Positions 18,090-26,672 of a stretch of 64,000 bases of DNA are shown in pieces. Source of the stretch: Halobacteriovorax sp. JY17 (GTDB lineage Bacteria > Bdellovibrionota > Bacteriovoracia > Bacteriovoracales > Bacteriovoracaceae); assembly GCF_002753895.1 (NCBI RefSeq), contig NZ_NJER01000001.1, forward strand, positions 434,001 through 498,000, read 5' to 3'. Made by a program: the position numbers and the translations under genes. Below the pieces are notes generated by a model. It was given only the letters and a program-made list of their open reading frames with translations. It searched no databases and had not been told where the DNA came from. Numbering within the stretch: position 1 is the stretch's first letter; every line of letters starts with the position of its first letter.

Positions 18090-18117
18090 CGATTAGTAGT
18101 ACACACGATAAGTAGTA
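18090..18117. promoter_or_regulatory. Tandem repeat, candidate operator of the XRE regulator
   Basis: CGATTAGTAGTA and CGATAAGTAGTA repeat with a 16-bp period in the gap between the XRE gene and the lipoprotein gene. Only one base differs between the two 12-mers. Position and length fit binding of a small dimeric repressor. Confidence 0.5.
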
Positions 18118-18132
18118 TTTTAAGGACGTTAC

Positions 18133-18525
18133 ATGAAGAAAATTACTCAATTATTACTATTATTAAGCCTTATTTCTTGTAGTACTGGCTATCATAAGCA
18201 GTCACTCTCAGGTGGGTATAATGATACACAATTAGCTGAAACGATCTATAAAGTAAGATTTAATGGAAATGGCTACACTAGCTTACCAAGAGTCCAGAGG
18301 TTTCTTCTTAGGAGGTATGCCGAACTAACTATTGAGAAGGGTTATGATTATTTTCTAGAGCTAAGTGCTGATGATTTATCAGATTACTCTATTGGTTCAT
18401 CTTGGGATAATGAGTCTGTTGATGTCACAACAAGGCATAGTGCTTCTGGAGTAATTAAGCTCTATAAAGCTGGTGAAGAACCTTCTAACGCATATAACCC
18501 ATATCTTATATTAAAGAAGAAGTGA
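18133..18525 (+). CDS. CC0125/CC1285-family lipoprotein
   Basis: 130 residues with a lipoprotein signal peptide (MKKITQLLLLLSLISC; lipobox LISC). The mature part has GGYNDTQLAETIYKVRFNGNGYTS followed by FLLRRYAELTIEKGYDYFLEL, the pattern of small lipoproteins annotated as CC0125/CC1285 family in many proteobacteria. It is anchored in the envelope with unknown function. It is the first gene to the right of the XRE regulator within the element and may be controlled by it. Confidence 0.7.
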   Translation: MKKITQLLLLLSLISCSTGYHKQSLSGGYNDTQLAETIYKVRFNGNGYTSLPRVQRFLLRRYAELTIEKGYDYFLELSADDLSDYSIGSSWDNESVDVTTRHSASGVIKLYKAGEEPSNAYNPYLILKKK

Positions 18526-18629
18526 GTAAACCTTAATACAGTATTAACGAGATAATTAGGGTTAACGAACCTAGAGTTCTGATAGATTCAGAGACTTCTC
18601 TCTACTTAAGCTAAATAGAAGGAACTAAT

Positions 18630-19099
18630 ATGAAGATTATTCTATTTCTATACATTCTACTGATTAACTTCTCTATTATGGGCAGTGGAGTGCATAATAC
18701 GCGGTAAAGAAGTTTTCAGCCAAGGAGAAGGCTTACTTAGCTTCTGTTCAAAAGGTTGCTTACAGCTGTTCTTATGAAGGCTCAGCGTCTTTAATTAAAA
18801 AGAGAAATGCCTCTAAATTTAAGTTTGAAGGTGACTCTGATAGCAATGCAGAGCATTCTGTAGGCTTTGTTATTATAGACGACAAGGCTTACATGTCTGG
18901 AGGTAAGGGGAAAATGGTAGAGTTGCATGAAATTGGAAAAGATAGTTATCTTGAAGTTATACCTAATGCTCCTTCAATTTTATGGAACTTTATTTCGAGT
19001 CACCATAGTAACCACTTAATTCAGATGAAGGCATTTGGTCTAGATGGTGGAGTTCTATCTTTCACAAACTCCTATAAGTGTATTAAAGCTACGAAATAG
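18630..19099 (+). pseudogene. Exported-protein gene broken by a frameshift
   Basis: An ATG at 18630 with a good ribosome-binding site (AGAAGGA) opens a signal-peptide-like sequence, MKIILFLYILLINFSIMGSG, that stops at 18705. Overlapping it, another frame is open from 18698 and codes 132 residues in protein-like sequence (AVKKFSAKEKAYLASVQK, then YSCSYEGSASLIKK) up to 19099, with no start of its own near the beginning. One missing base between about 18680 and 18700 would join them into a secreted protein of about 156 residues. The family is not recognised. A sequencing error is an alternative to true inactivation. Confidence 0.6.
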
Positions 19100-19104
19100 C
19101 TGTC

Positions 19105-19124
19105 ATGGACTAATCATGGGCTAA
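19105..19124 (+). repeat. Right pair of putative integrase arm-type sites
   Basis: ATGGACTAA (19105-19113) and ATGGGCTAA (19116-19124), again with an 11-bp period and in the same orientation as the left pair, 121 bp inside the right att repeat. One base differs between the two copies. Confidence 0.65.
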
Positions 19125-19245
19125 AATAGGTAATAAAATAAAACAAAACATAATAAAAGAACATTGAAGGTTGGTTGATTAGCACTGTGTTTATCATTAG
19201 TTACAGTGATGTATTGTTATGTTTAATTACTCTTTCTTTGTTATA

Positions 19246-19292
19246 GGTTCAAGTCCAGTTCCGAGCACCATTTAATTTCTTACATGAACAAC
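19246..19292 (+). repeat. Right attachment repeat (att) of the integrative element
   Basis: Identical over 47 bp to 14884-14930, containing the 3' 25 nt of tRNA-Leu including CCA as a fragment. It marks the right edge of the element. Confidence 0.95.
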
Positions 19293-19303
19293 CATAATAG
19301 GCT

Positions 19304-19333
19304 AGGCTAAAAGAGCCTGTTAGATTTCTTTTT
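19304..19333 (+). terminator. Weak terminator just beyond the right att repeat
   Basis: AGGCT pairs with AGCCT around a five-base loop, followed by a T-rich stretch ending in TTTCTTTTT. It probably served the tRNA before the element inserted (inference). Confidence 0.4.
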
Positions 19334-19376
19334 ATTTAGTGCTAATCTATGATCTGACTTCTTTTAAGTGAGATAT

Positions 19377-19898
19377 ATGAAAGTAGCTTTATTTACTCTA
19401 ATTATTCTTTTTCAGTTTCATTGTTATTCAAAAGTAAATATTACTATTAATAAAATCTCTAAGACTGATATGTTTCAAAGTTCAGTAGTATTAAAACAGT
19501 ATATGCCAACTAGAGAGGATGAGTCTAAAGAGTATTTTGTATCACTTACTGAATACCTTCCTCTTGTTGTTGACGAGATTGTTCCTCATTCTTCTCGTTA
19601 CTTTAAGCAAGATAAGACTCCATATCTAAAGTGGAACTGTCGTATTGGTTTGAGTAAGAAACAAGGTAAAATGTACTTTGATTTTAATGAAAATATTGTA
19701 AAGACTACTAAGCAGTATGAAGGAATGGCCAAAGGTAACTATATAAGTGGAATAGTTATAAATGGTCGTCTCGTTAATGTCTCAAATGAATATGGCAGCT
19801 TTAGACGTGTTCCTAAGCAACTTTATATAACTTATGCACTATTGGACAAGAATAAGGCTATTGAAGAGTGTAAGAAGTTAAATAACTCAGATTCTTAG
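19377..19898 (+). CDS. Small exported protein of unknown function
   Basis: 173 residues from the ATG at 19377, preferred over an upstream GTG (19368) because it places an AAGTGAG purine tract at a usable distance. A signal peptide is clear (MKVALFTLIILFQFHCYS). The rest is a soluble, Lys/Tyr-rich domain with two cysteines (WNCRIGLSKK and EECKKLNN). No family recognised. It lies just outside the right att repeat, so it belongs to the chromosome rather than the element, if the repeat is the true boundary. Confidence 0.6.
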   Translation: MKVALFTLIILFQFHCYSKVNITINKISKTDMFQSSVVLKQYMPTREDESKEYFVSLTEYLPLVVDEIVPHSSRYFKQDKTPYLKWNCRIGLSKKQGKMYFDFNENIVKTTKQYEGMAKGNYISGIVINGRLVNVSNEYGSFRRVPKQLYITYALLDKNKAIEECKKLNNSDS

Positions 19899-20215
19899 AT
19901 AAAAGAATACTCAGAAAGTTGTTTTCGGCTCTAATTTGTCACTATTTTTAAATATGCAAGCTCACCAAGGTCGTCTCCAAATAATCTCGTGTTCTGGACT
20001 TCAGCAAAGGCTAGGATTCTCAATTGCTTATTGTCTAAGTGTGAATAGCTTGGCCTAGATAAGCTTTTACAGCTATCGAAGTAATTCTTATTAAATAGCT
20101 GTAAAAAGGAAGTGTATAAAGTTTGTACATATACCTAGTATTTACAAACGATCCCTAGAGATCCTCTTTCGCTGCGATAATAGTTTAACTGTTTTTTGAG
20201 TTGAAAGGAAGATTT
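19899..20215. other. 317-bp gap with a long inverted repeat
   Basis: No convincing gene. A perfect 12-bp inverted repeat, TTTTACAGCTAT (20065-20076) and its complement (20095-20106), encloses 18 bases. There is no T-run on either strand beyond the arms. It lies about 110 bp before the protease start and could be an operator or an mRNA hairpin. Confidence 0.5.
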
Positions 20216-21016
20216 ATGAGGGTCATTATAAATAATGAATTATTGGTAGCAATTCTTAAAAGGTCTATTCTCTTATTGATTCTTCAGGCCTCACTACTAA
20301 TTAATAGCAGTTTGGCCAGTCGGTGTGAAAGAGGGGACCGGGAACTTACTCAAAGAAGTGAAATAATGCGAATTCGAAGTACTTTGAATGAAAAGGACTC
20401 TTCTTGTACAGCATTTCTTATTTCTAAATCATGCGCAGTTACAGCAGGTCATTGCTCTGATCACTTTGAGTGGGCGGAGTTCAATTTACCTGCTTCGTAT
20501 GGAGATGAAATTACTAATTCTTCTGCTGAAGATACTTATAGAGTTCGGAAAAAAACAGCTAATTACAACTTTGGCCAAACAGGGGATGACTACGCGGTTT
20601 TTAAACTAGAAAAAAACCAAGTAACAGGCCTCTACCCTGGAGAAGTATACGGATATTTAGAAATTAGTCATTCTAGGCCACTAAAAGGTGAGAGCATTCA
20701 GATAATAGGATACGGATTATCTTTTCAAGATGAGCACTCCTATCTTTCTCAAAAGTCTTCTTATGGAAATGTTACTAGTTCAGACTATAGGAGAGGTTAT
20801 CCTTTTATCGCGAATCTAAGTTCAGTTACATATGATGCAACAACCTCTGGAGGGGACTCAGGGGCTCCAATAATTAGAAATTCAGATGGAAGAGTCATTG
20901 GAGTTCATACGAAGGGGATGTGCTACTTTGGAGCTAGAAGAAATGGTGGCACGCTCTTTAAAGATCATAAGAAATTTACTAAAGCCGTTGAGTCCTGCTT
21001 AGAAAGCGAGCACTAA
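20216..21016 (+). CDS. Secreted trypsin/V8-like serine protease
   Basis: 266 residues from the ATG at 20216, which follows an AAAGGAAG site; an upstream in-frame TTG at 20201 would place that site inside the gene. The N-terminal hydrophobic segment (ILLLILQASLLINSSLAS) is a signal peptide. The catalytic triad of the S1 fold is visible: H79 in VTAGHCSD, D125 in GDDYAVFKL and S215 in SGGDSGAPI. Cysteine pairs around H79 fit a disulphide. It probably acts outside the cell or in the periplasm. A second S1-type protease lies at 32356. Confidence 0.88.
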   Translation: MRVIINNELLVAILKRSILLLILQASLLINSSLASRCERGDRELTQRSEIMRIRSTLNEKDSSCTAFLISKSCAVTAGHCSDHFEWAEFNLPASYGDEITNSSAEDTYRVRKKTANYNFGQTGDDYAVFKLEKNQVTGLYPGEVYGYLEISHSRPLKGESIQIIGYGLSFQDEHSYLSQKSSYGNVTSSDYRRGYPFIANLSSVTYDATTSGGDSGAPIIRNSDGRVIGVHTKGMCYFGARRNGGTLFKDHKKFTKAVESCLESEH

Positions 21017-21125
21017 TATAGTATACGAAGTTTAACGGTCTGGTATTGTCTAGAAATTATCTCTTTAAAATTTAGTTATTTTCTATTTACCCGATAAGTA
21101 ATCAAATACTTATTAAGAGAAATTA

Positions 21126-24100
21126 ATGAAAAAAGCTCCCATTCCAGATAATGATTTCGAACGCCTTGAAGCTTTAAGAAAGTATGAAATCTTAGATACC
21201 GATGTAGAGAAATCATTTGATCAAATAACAAAACTTGCAAGTGCTATTTGTGAGACTCCTATTGCTCTTGTTAGTTTAATTGATAAAGAGAGACAGTGGT
21301 TTAAGTCTCATCATGGATTGGAGGCGAGAGAGACTCCAAGGGATATTTCTTATTGTGGCCATGCGATTTTATCAGATGAAATTCTGATTGTTGAAGATGC
21401 TAGTGATGATCAGAGGTTTTGCGACAATCCTCTTCTAACTGGTGCCCCACATGTAAAGTTTTATGCAGGAGTTCCCCTTGTTGATGAGGAAGGGTTTAAG
21501 CTTGGAACTCTCTGTGTGATTGATCATAAATCCAAGAAATTAAGTGAAAAGCAAATAGAGAGCTTAGAGGCACTAGCTTCCAATGTAATTTCTCTGCTAG
21601 CACTTAGAAAGAAGAATATTGAACTTCATAAAGTTAAGGATCAATTTCAAGAGATTGAGAAAATGTCTTTGACTGGAGGATGGGAGTTAAATTTATCAAC
21701 ATCAGAGGTTATTTGGACGGATGAGGTTTATCGAATTCATGGAATAGAAATTGGGAAGCAGACTTCAAAAATAGACGGTCTCGGATTCTATGTAGGCTCT
21801 TCGAAAAAGAAGCTAGAGAGATTACTTGAGAATTGTATATCCAATGGCACGCCTTTTGATGATGTTTTCTCCTTTAAAGACAATTATGGAAATCATAAGT
21901 GGGTTAGATCTGTTGGAAGAGCTGTTCGAAATGAGGATAATGAAATAGATAGAGTTATTGGAACATTTCAAGATATTACGAGCTATAAAGTTAATGAAAA
22001 TAGGCTCAAAGAGTTAAATAACTACCTAGATATAAGTTTAGATAGTGCTAACCTTGGGCTTTGGGAATGGAATATAGAAGAGGACTTCATTAAATATGAT
22101 AGACGTTGGGCCAAGATGTTGGGGCTTGAGTTTAGAGATATTAAGCATTCAGTTAAGAGCTGGAGGTCGAGAATTCATCCGGATGATTTACCAAAAGTTA
22201 ATAAGAGAATTAGAGATTATTTAGATGGAGAGAGTGAGCGCTATAGAAGTGTTCATAGAATGAAGCATATTAATGGAGAGTGGATTTTCATACTAGATCA
22301 GGGAGTGATCACTAAGCGTAACTCTAAAGGTGTTCCAGTTAAGTTCATTGGAACTCATACTGATATAACGGAAATAAAGAAGAAAGAGAAGATTGATGTC
22401 TCTATCGAAAATATTCGAGAGAGGTATATTACTTTTAAAAACGATCATCAGAGTTTCTATGAGTATGTCTCTGAAACTTTCATGGATATATCGATGGGAG
22501 AAATTGGCTCTCTCGTTCAGTATGATTCTCAGATAGACCGGTTTCAGGAAATTTATTCATGCGGAAAGGAAAGAGTCGAAGAATCTGAAAGTAAACTTTC
22601 TGAAATTTATAAATTAATTATCAATTCAAGTGACCATTACCTTAGTGATTATGGGAAAGCCCCAAATAACTTAGTCGGAAAATTTAAATATATAGGAATT
22701 CCTATTCATAGATCAAAGAAAAGTGTTCTATTTCTTCTTATTGGAGGGAATAGGCTTGAATATAACTTATCTTTCTATGAGTATCTCTATCCACTTATTC
22801 AAGTAGTGAGTGAAATGATTGCTTATTTGAATTTAGAAAAAGAGAAAGATGAAAAAGAATACGAAAGGAATATTATTCTTGAGAGCACTGGTGTTGCTCT
22901 TTGGTCTTATTATCCTTTAGAGGAAAGGCTAGAGTGGGATACAAGTATGTACAATCTCTGGGAGACTTCTGCTGGAAAATATCAAAGTAACACTGAGATA
23001 TTTGCTCGACTTGTTCATCCTGATGATCTTAAAGGTGCTCTTGAAGAATTTAAAGACACTATTAAGTATCATGATAAATATGATACGAGCTTTAGAATTC
23101 TGACTTCTGATAATAAAGTTAAACATATTAAGGCCAAGGCCGATGTCATTAGAAATAGTGAGGGAATGGCGGTAAAGATTCTTGGAGTTAATTGGGACTC
23201 CACAAAAGATATAAATATTAAAAATGAATTAATCTCTGCAAAAGATGAGGCCGAAAGTTCTGCTAGAGCAAAGTCTCAATTTCTTGCAAATATGTCCCAT
23301 GAAATAAGAACACCGATGAATGGTATTTTAGGAATGGTTTCCTTATTGTCTGATACAAAACTAAATCAAGAACAAATCGAAATGATTGAGACAATTCAGT
23401 CGTCAGGAGATATCTTGATGACAATTCTCAACGATATTTTAGACATTAGTAAAATTGATGCAGGTAAACTTCATATAGAAGATAGGAGTTTTTCTTTAAG
23501 AGACTGCATAGAGCAAACGTTATATCTCTTTTCGAGTATTGCATCCGAAAAGAATATTTCTTTGTCTTCTGATATTAGTAAGAATGTTCCGAATTATTTA
23601 ATTGGTGATATAACTCGAATTAGACAAATTCTAGTAAACTTTCTCTCTAATGCTACAAAGTTTACGAGTAAAGGAGCAATTAGTATTAATGTTGATGGAG
23701 AGTGTCTATCAAACGAAAACTTTGAACTCTCTATCTCTGTTAAAGATAGTGGCATTGGGATTAAAAAAGATGCTCAAGGTAAATTATTTGAATCCTTTTC
23801 TCAGGCAGATGCTTCTACAACTAGAAAATACGGAGGCTCTGGATTAGGACTCTCTATCTGTGGAAAATTAGCGAGTTTGATGAAAGGAGAAATTTTATTT
23901 GAGAGCAAGTATGGCAAAGGATCAACTTTTACTTTTAAGGTCAATTTAAAGATTGGAAAGAAAAATGAAGGAACAATTATTGATCGAAAAATACATTTGA
24001 ATAATTCAGAAAGTTTTTCTAGTGAATATCCTCATAATATTCTCTTAGTTGAGGATAATCTTGTTAATCAAAAAATTGCATTAATGCTTTTAAAGAAAAT

Positions 24101-24398
24101 GGGATATGAGTGCGAAATAGCAAATAATGGTCAAGAAGCGGTAGATTTAATTATTAAAAATGGGCCAAAGTTCTATTCACTTGTATTGATGGATATGCAA
24201 ATGCCTGTTAAAGATGGTGTAGAGGCAACAATCGAAATTATAGGGAAGTTCTCTACTGATGCTCCTCCAATAATTGCAATGACTGCTAATGTTCTTGAAG
24301 AAGATAGAGAGTCTTGTAAGAATGCAGGAATGGTAGATTATCTAAGTAAACCCATTAAAATTGATCAATTAAAGAGAGTTCTCATTAGAAAGTTTTGA
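21126..24398 (+). CDS. Hybrid sensor histidine kinase / response regulator
   Basis: 1090 residues, cytosolic (no membrane segments). In order: an N-terminal GAF domain (about 20-160; ETPIALVSLIDKERQWFKS and FYAGVPLVDEEGFKLGTLCVID), two PAS domains with PAC motifs (about 175-290 and 300-420), a second GAF-like region (about 430-575), another PAS (about 590-710), then HisKA with the phosphoacceptor H725 in ANMSHEIRTPMNGI, a HATPase_c domain (N box LVNFLSNATKFT, DSGIGIKKD, GSGLGLSI), and a C-terminal REC domain with D1023 in VLMDMQMP. It senses an unknown cytosolic or diffusible signal. No dedicated output regulator is adjacent; a stand-alone REC protein sits at 36558. Confidence 0.95.
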   Translation: MKKAPIPDNDFERLEALRKYEILDTDVEKSFDQITKLASAICETPIALVSLIDKERQWFKSHHGLEARETPRDISYCGHAILSDEILIVEDASDDQRFCDNPLLTGAPHVKFYAGVPLVDEEGFKLGTLCVIDHKSKKLSEKQIESLEALASNVISLLALRKKNIELHKVKDQFQEIEKMSLTGGWELNLSTSEVIWTDEVYRIHGIEIGKQTSKIDGLGFYVGSSKKKLERLLENCISNGTPFDDVFSFKDNYGNHKWVRSVGRAVRNEDNEIDRVIGTFQDITSYKVNENRLKELNNYLDISLDSANLGLWEWNIEEDFIKYDRRWAKMLGLEFRDIKHSVKSWRSRIHPDDLPKVNKRIRDYLDGESERYRSVHRMKHINGEWIFILDQGVITKRNSKGVPVKFIGTHTDITEIKKKEKIDVSIENIRERYITFKNDHQSFYEYVSETFMDISMGEIGSLVQYDSQIDRFQEIYSCGKERVEESESKLSEIYKLIINSSDHYLSDYGKAPNNLVGKFKYIGIPIHRSKKSVLFLLIGGNRLEYNLSFYEYLYPLIQVVSEMIAYLNLEKEKDEKEYERNIILESTGVALWSYYPLEERLEWDTSMYNLWETSAGKYQSNTEIFARLVHPDDLKGALEEFKDTIKYHDKYDTSFRILTSDNKVKHIKAKADVIRNSEGMAVKILGVNWDSTKDINIKNELISAKDEAESSARAKSQFLANMSHEIRTPMNGILGMVSLLSDTKLNQEQIEMIETIQSSGDILMTILNDILDISKIDAGKLHIEDRSFSLRDCIEQTLYLFSSIASEKNISLSSDISKNVPNYLIGDITRIRQILVNFLSNATKFTSKGAISINVDGECLSNENFELSISVKDSGIGIKKDAQGKLFESFSQADASTTRKYGGSGLGLSICGKLASLMKGEILFESKYGKGSTFTFKVNLKIGKKNEGTIIDRKIHLNNSESFSSEYPHNILLVEDNLVNQKIALMLLKKMGYECEIANNGQEAVDLIIKNGPKFYSLVLMDMQMPVKDGVEATIEIIGKFSTDAPPIIAMTANVLEEDRESCKNAGMVDYLSKPIKIDQLKRVLIRKF

Positions 24399-24440
24399 TA
24401 GTTTTTATCTATCACTCGATAAGTTATTAATATTAGAATC

Positions 24441-24494
24441 TATATACTCCAAGTGTTAAATTACTTTTAACAACAAACCATAAAGGAGTATATA
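24441..24494 (+). promoter_or_regulatory. Leader hairpin covering the ahpC ribosome-binding site
   Basis: TATATACTCC (24441-24450) is perfectly complementary to GGAGTATATA (24485-24494), which contains the ahpC Shine-Dalgarno sequence and the first base of the ATG. Inside, TGTTAA and TTAACA (24454-24472) can form a second stem. In RNA this would hide the start site; in DNA it would be a dyad operator. Both readings are inference. Confidence 0.5.
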
Positions 24495-25060
24495 TGCAGA
24501 CTTTAATCAATTCAAAAATTCAAGAATTTAGTGTTCAGGCCTATCAAAATGAAGACTTCAAAACGGTCACAGAAAAAGATCTTCTAGGAAAGTGGTCAAT
24601 TCTATTTTTCTACCCTGCTGACTTTACTTTTGTTTGTCCAACAGAGCTTGGAGATATGGCAGATAGGTACGCTGAGTTCCAAAAAATGGGTGTAGAAGTT
24701 TACTCTATTTCTACCGATACTCACTTCACTCATAAAGCGTGGCACGACACTTCTGAAACTATTAAGAAAGTTACTTACCCAATGTTAGCTGATCCTACAG
24801 GAAAGCTTACAAGAGCATTTGGTGTTCATATTGAAGAGGAAGGACTTGCTTATAGAGGAACTTTTCTCATCAACCCTGCAGGAGAAATTAAGCTTGCTGA
24901 AGTTAATGATAACGGAATTGGAAGAAATGCTGATGAGCTTATGAGAAAAGTTCAAGCCGCTCAGTTTATAGCAGAGCACCCAGATGAGGTTTGTCCTGCT
25001 AAGTGGAAACAAGGTGGAGAGACTCTCAAGCCAGGTCTTGATCTTGTAGGTAAAATTTAG
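24494..25060 (+). CDS. ahpC: Alkyl hydroperoxide reductase subunit C (2-Cys peroxiredoxin)
   Basis: 188 residues, full AhpC length. The peroxidatic cysteine is C48 in PADFTFVCPTELGD, the resolving cysteine is C167 in DEVCPAKW. It reduces hydrogen peroxide and organic hydroperoxides in the cytosol using electrons from AhpF, which is encoded next. The start is fixed by AAAGGAG seven bases upstream. Expression may be limited by the leader hairpin just upstream. A terminator-like hairpin after the gene would give more ahpC than ahpF message. Confidence 0.98.
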   Translation: MQTLINSKIQEFSVQAYQNEDFKTVTEKDLLGKWSILFFYPADFTFVCPTELGDMADRYAEFQKMGVEVYSISTDTHFTHKAWHDTSETIKKVTYPMLADPTGKLTRAFGVHIEEEGLAYRGTFLINPAGEIKLAEVNDNGIGRNADELMRKVQAAQFIAEHPDEVCPAKWKQGGETLKPGLDLVGKI

Positions 25061-25075
25061 AGTTAAGAAAGTATT

Positions 25076-25101
25076 AGGGTCACAGCTTTAGTGGCCCTTT
25101 A
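25076..25101 (+). terminator. Attenuating terminator between ahpC and ahpF
   Basis: AGGGTCAC pairs with GTGGCCCT (one U-G) around AGCTTTA, followed by TTTATT. The T-run is short, so partial read-through into ahpF is expected. Confidence 0.65.
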
Positions 25102-25127
25102 TTAATCTCTAATAAAAAGGAATATAT

Positions 25128-26672
25128 ATGTTAGACTCACAGATATTAGATCAGTTAAAAAGTGTTTATGAAAAACTAGAAAATGATATTGAACTTGTAT
25201 ATTATCACTCAACTCATGGGAAGCAAGACGAGTTGGTGGAGATGCTTGAGGGGGTTGCCTCAACTTCTGATAGAATATCTGTTAGTCAAACTAAGGAGAC
25301 TTCTTCTGCGCCAGCTTTCTTTATAAAGTACAATGGTAGCGCCAACGGTATTTCTTTTAAGGGAATTCCTGGTGGACATGAGTTTACTTCGCTGATACTT
25401 GCCATATTAAATTCTGATCAAAAGGGAAAACTTCCTGATGCTGGGATTATTTCAAGGATTAAGAAAATAAAAGGAGAGATTAAGCTTAATACTTACATTT
25501 CTCTTTCTTGTGAAAACTGTCCTGAAGTTGTTCAGTCTCTAAATCTTATTTCGATTCTAAACTCTAATATCAGTCATCAAATGATTGACGGAGAGTTTGA
25601 GCAAGAAGAAATTGAAAGACTCAAAATTCAAGGAGTTCCAAGTGTGATGTTTGGGGACGAATTAATAAGTTCTGGGAAAACTAATCTATCTTCTCTTTTA
25701 TCAAAGTTAGAAGAGAAATTTGGAGTAGAAGATTCGTCGCCTGAAGATAAGGACCTTGGAGAGTTCGATGTCGTAGTTGTTGGAGGGGGGCCTGCTGGTG
25801 CTTCTGCTGCAATCTACTCCGCTCGAAAAGGACTCAAGACTGTTGTTATTGCTGAAAAAGTAGGTGGACAAGTTCAAGATACGAAGGGGATAGAAAATCT
25901 CATCTCTGTTTCTTATACTGAAGGTCCACAACTTGCGGCAAAACTTGTTGAACATATGAATGAATATAATATTGAAATTCTTGAACACAGACTTGTAAAA
26001 AGTATTAATAATAATGGTGTTAAAGAGGTTTTACTTAATAGTGGAGAGTTTTTAAAAACAAAATCTCTTATTATCGCTACTGGAGCCAAGTGGAGAGAAC
26101 TTGGTATTGATGGGGAAAAAGAGTACACAGGGCGTGGAGTTGCCTATTGTCCTCATTGCGATGGGCCTTATTATAAAGGAAAGGATGTTGCTGTTATTGG
26201 AGGAGGAAACTCTGGGGTTGAAGCCGCAATTGATTTGGCCGGAATCGTTAAGTCGGTGACTCTCTTTGAGTTTCTTCCGGATTTAAAAGCAGATGAAGTA
26301 CTCGTGAAGAAATTAGAGTCTCTTTCTAATGTAAATATTATTAGAAACGCAAGAACTTCTAAAGTCGTTGGCGATGGAGAGAAGGTTGTCGCTCTTGAAT
26401 ATGAAAATAGAGAGAGTGGTGAATTTCATGAGCAAAGCTTAGATGGAGTCTTCGTTCAAATTGGACTAAGTCCAAATAGTTTCTTTGTTAAAGATATTAT
26501 TGAAACTAATAAGTTTGGTGAGATCGTCATTGATAATAAGTGTAGAACTAGTGTTAAAGGAATCTATGCCGCAGGAGATGTGACAACAGTTCCTTATAAG
26601 CAAATAATTATTTCGATGGGTGAAGGGGCGAAAGCAGCACTTGCCGCCTTTGAAGACAATATGACCTCTTAG
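25128..26672 (+). CDS. ahpF: Alkyl hydroperoxide reductase subunit F
   Basis: 514 residues, the normal AhpF length. The N-terminal half is the tandem glutaredoxin-like domain with the CxxC pair C128/C131 (SCENCPEV). The C-terminal half is thioredoxin-reductase-like: FAD site [10 protein letters not shown] at about 219, redox pair C341/C344 in [14 protein letters not shown](P)-binding [10 protein letters not shown], and the C-terminal FAD motif [15 protein letters not shown]. It passes electrons from NADH to AhpC. An AAAGGAATATAT leader contains the ribosome-binding site. The stop overlaps the convergent downstream gene by four bases. Confidence 0.97.
   Translation: MLDSQILDQLKSVYEKLENDIELVYYHSTHGKQDELVEMLEGVASTSDRISVSQTKETSSAPAFFIKYNGSANGISFKGIPGGHEFTSLILAILNSDQKGKLPDAGIISRIKKIKGEIKLNTYISLSCENCPEVVQSLNLISILNSNISHQMIDGEFEQEEIERLKIQGVPSVMFGDELISSGKTNLSSLLSKLEEKFGVEDSSPEDKDLGEFDVVVVGGGPAGASAAIYSARKGLKTVVIAEKVGGQVQDTKGIENLISVSYTEGPQLAAKLVEHMNEYNIEILEHRLVKSINNNGVKEVLLNSGEFLKTKSLIIATGAKWRELGIDGEKEYTGRGVAYCPHCDGPYYKGKDVAVIGGGNSGVEAAIDLAGIVKSVTLFEFLPDLKADEVLVKKLESLSNVNIIRNARTSKVVGDGEKVVALEYENRESGEFHEQSLDGVFVQIGLSPNSFFVKDIIETNKFGEIVIDNKCRTSVKGIYAAGDVTTVPYKQIIISMGEGAKAALAAFEDNMTS

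Larger units (their letters stand above)
14884..19292. mobile_element. 4.4-kb integrative element in tRNA-Leu
   Basis: Bounded by perfect 47-bp direct repeats and carrying a tyrosine integrase next to the tRNA. Cargo in order: integrase, excisionase-like protein and nuclease-like protein (all minus strand); an unknown plus-strand gene; an XRE regulator (minus); a lipoprotein; and a frameshifted exported-protein gene (both plus). No replication, capsid or conjugation gene was seen, so it is a small non-autonomous or satellite-like integrative island that may rely on a helper for transfer (inference). It stops exactly at the repeats, beyond which chromosomal-type genes continue. Confidence 0.93.
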
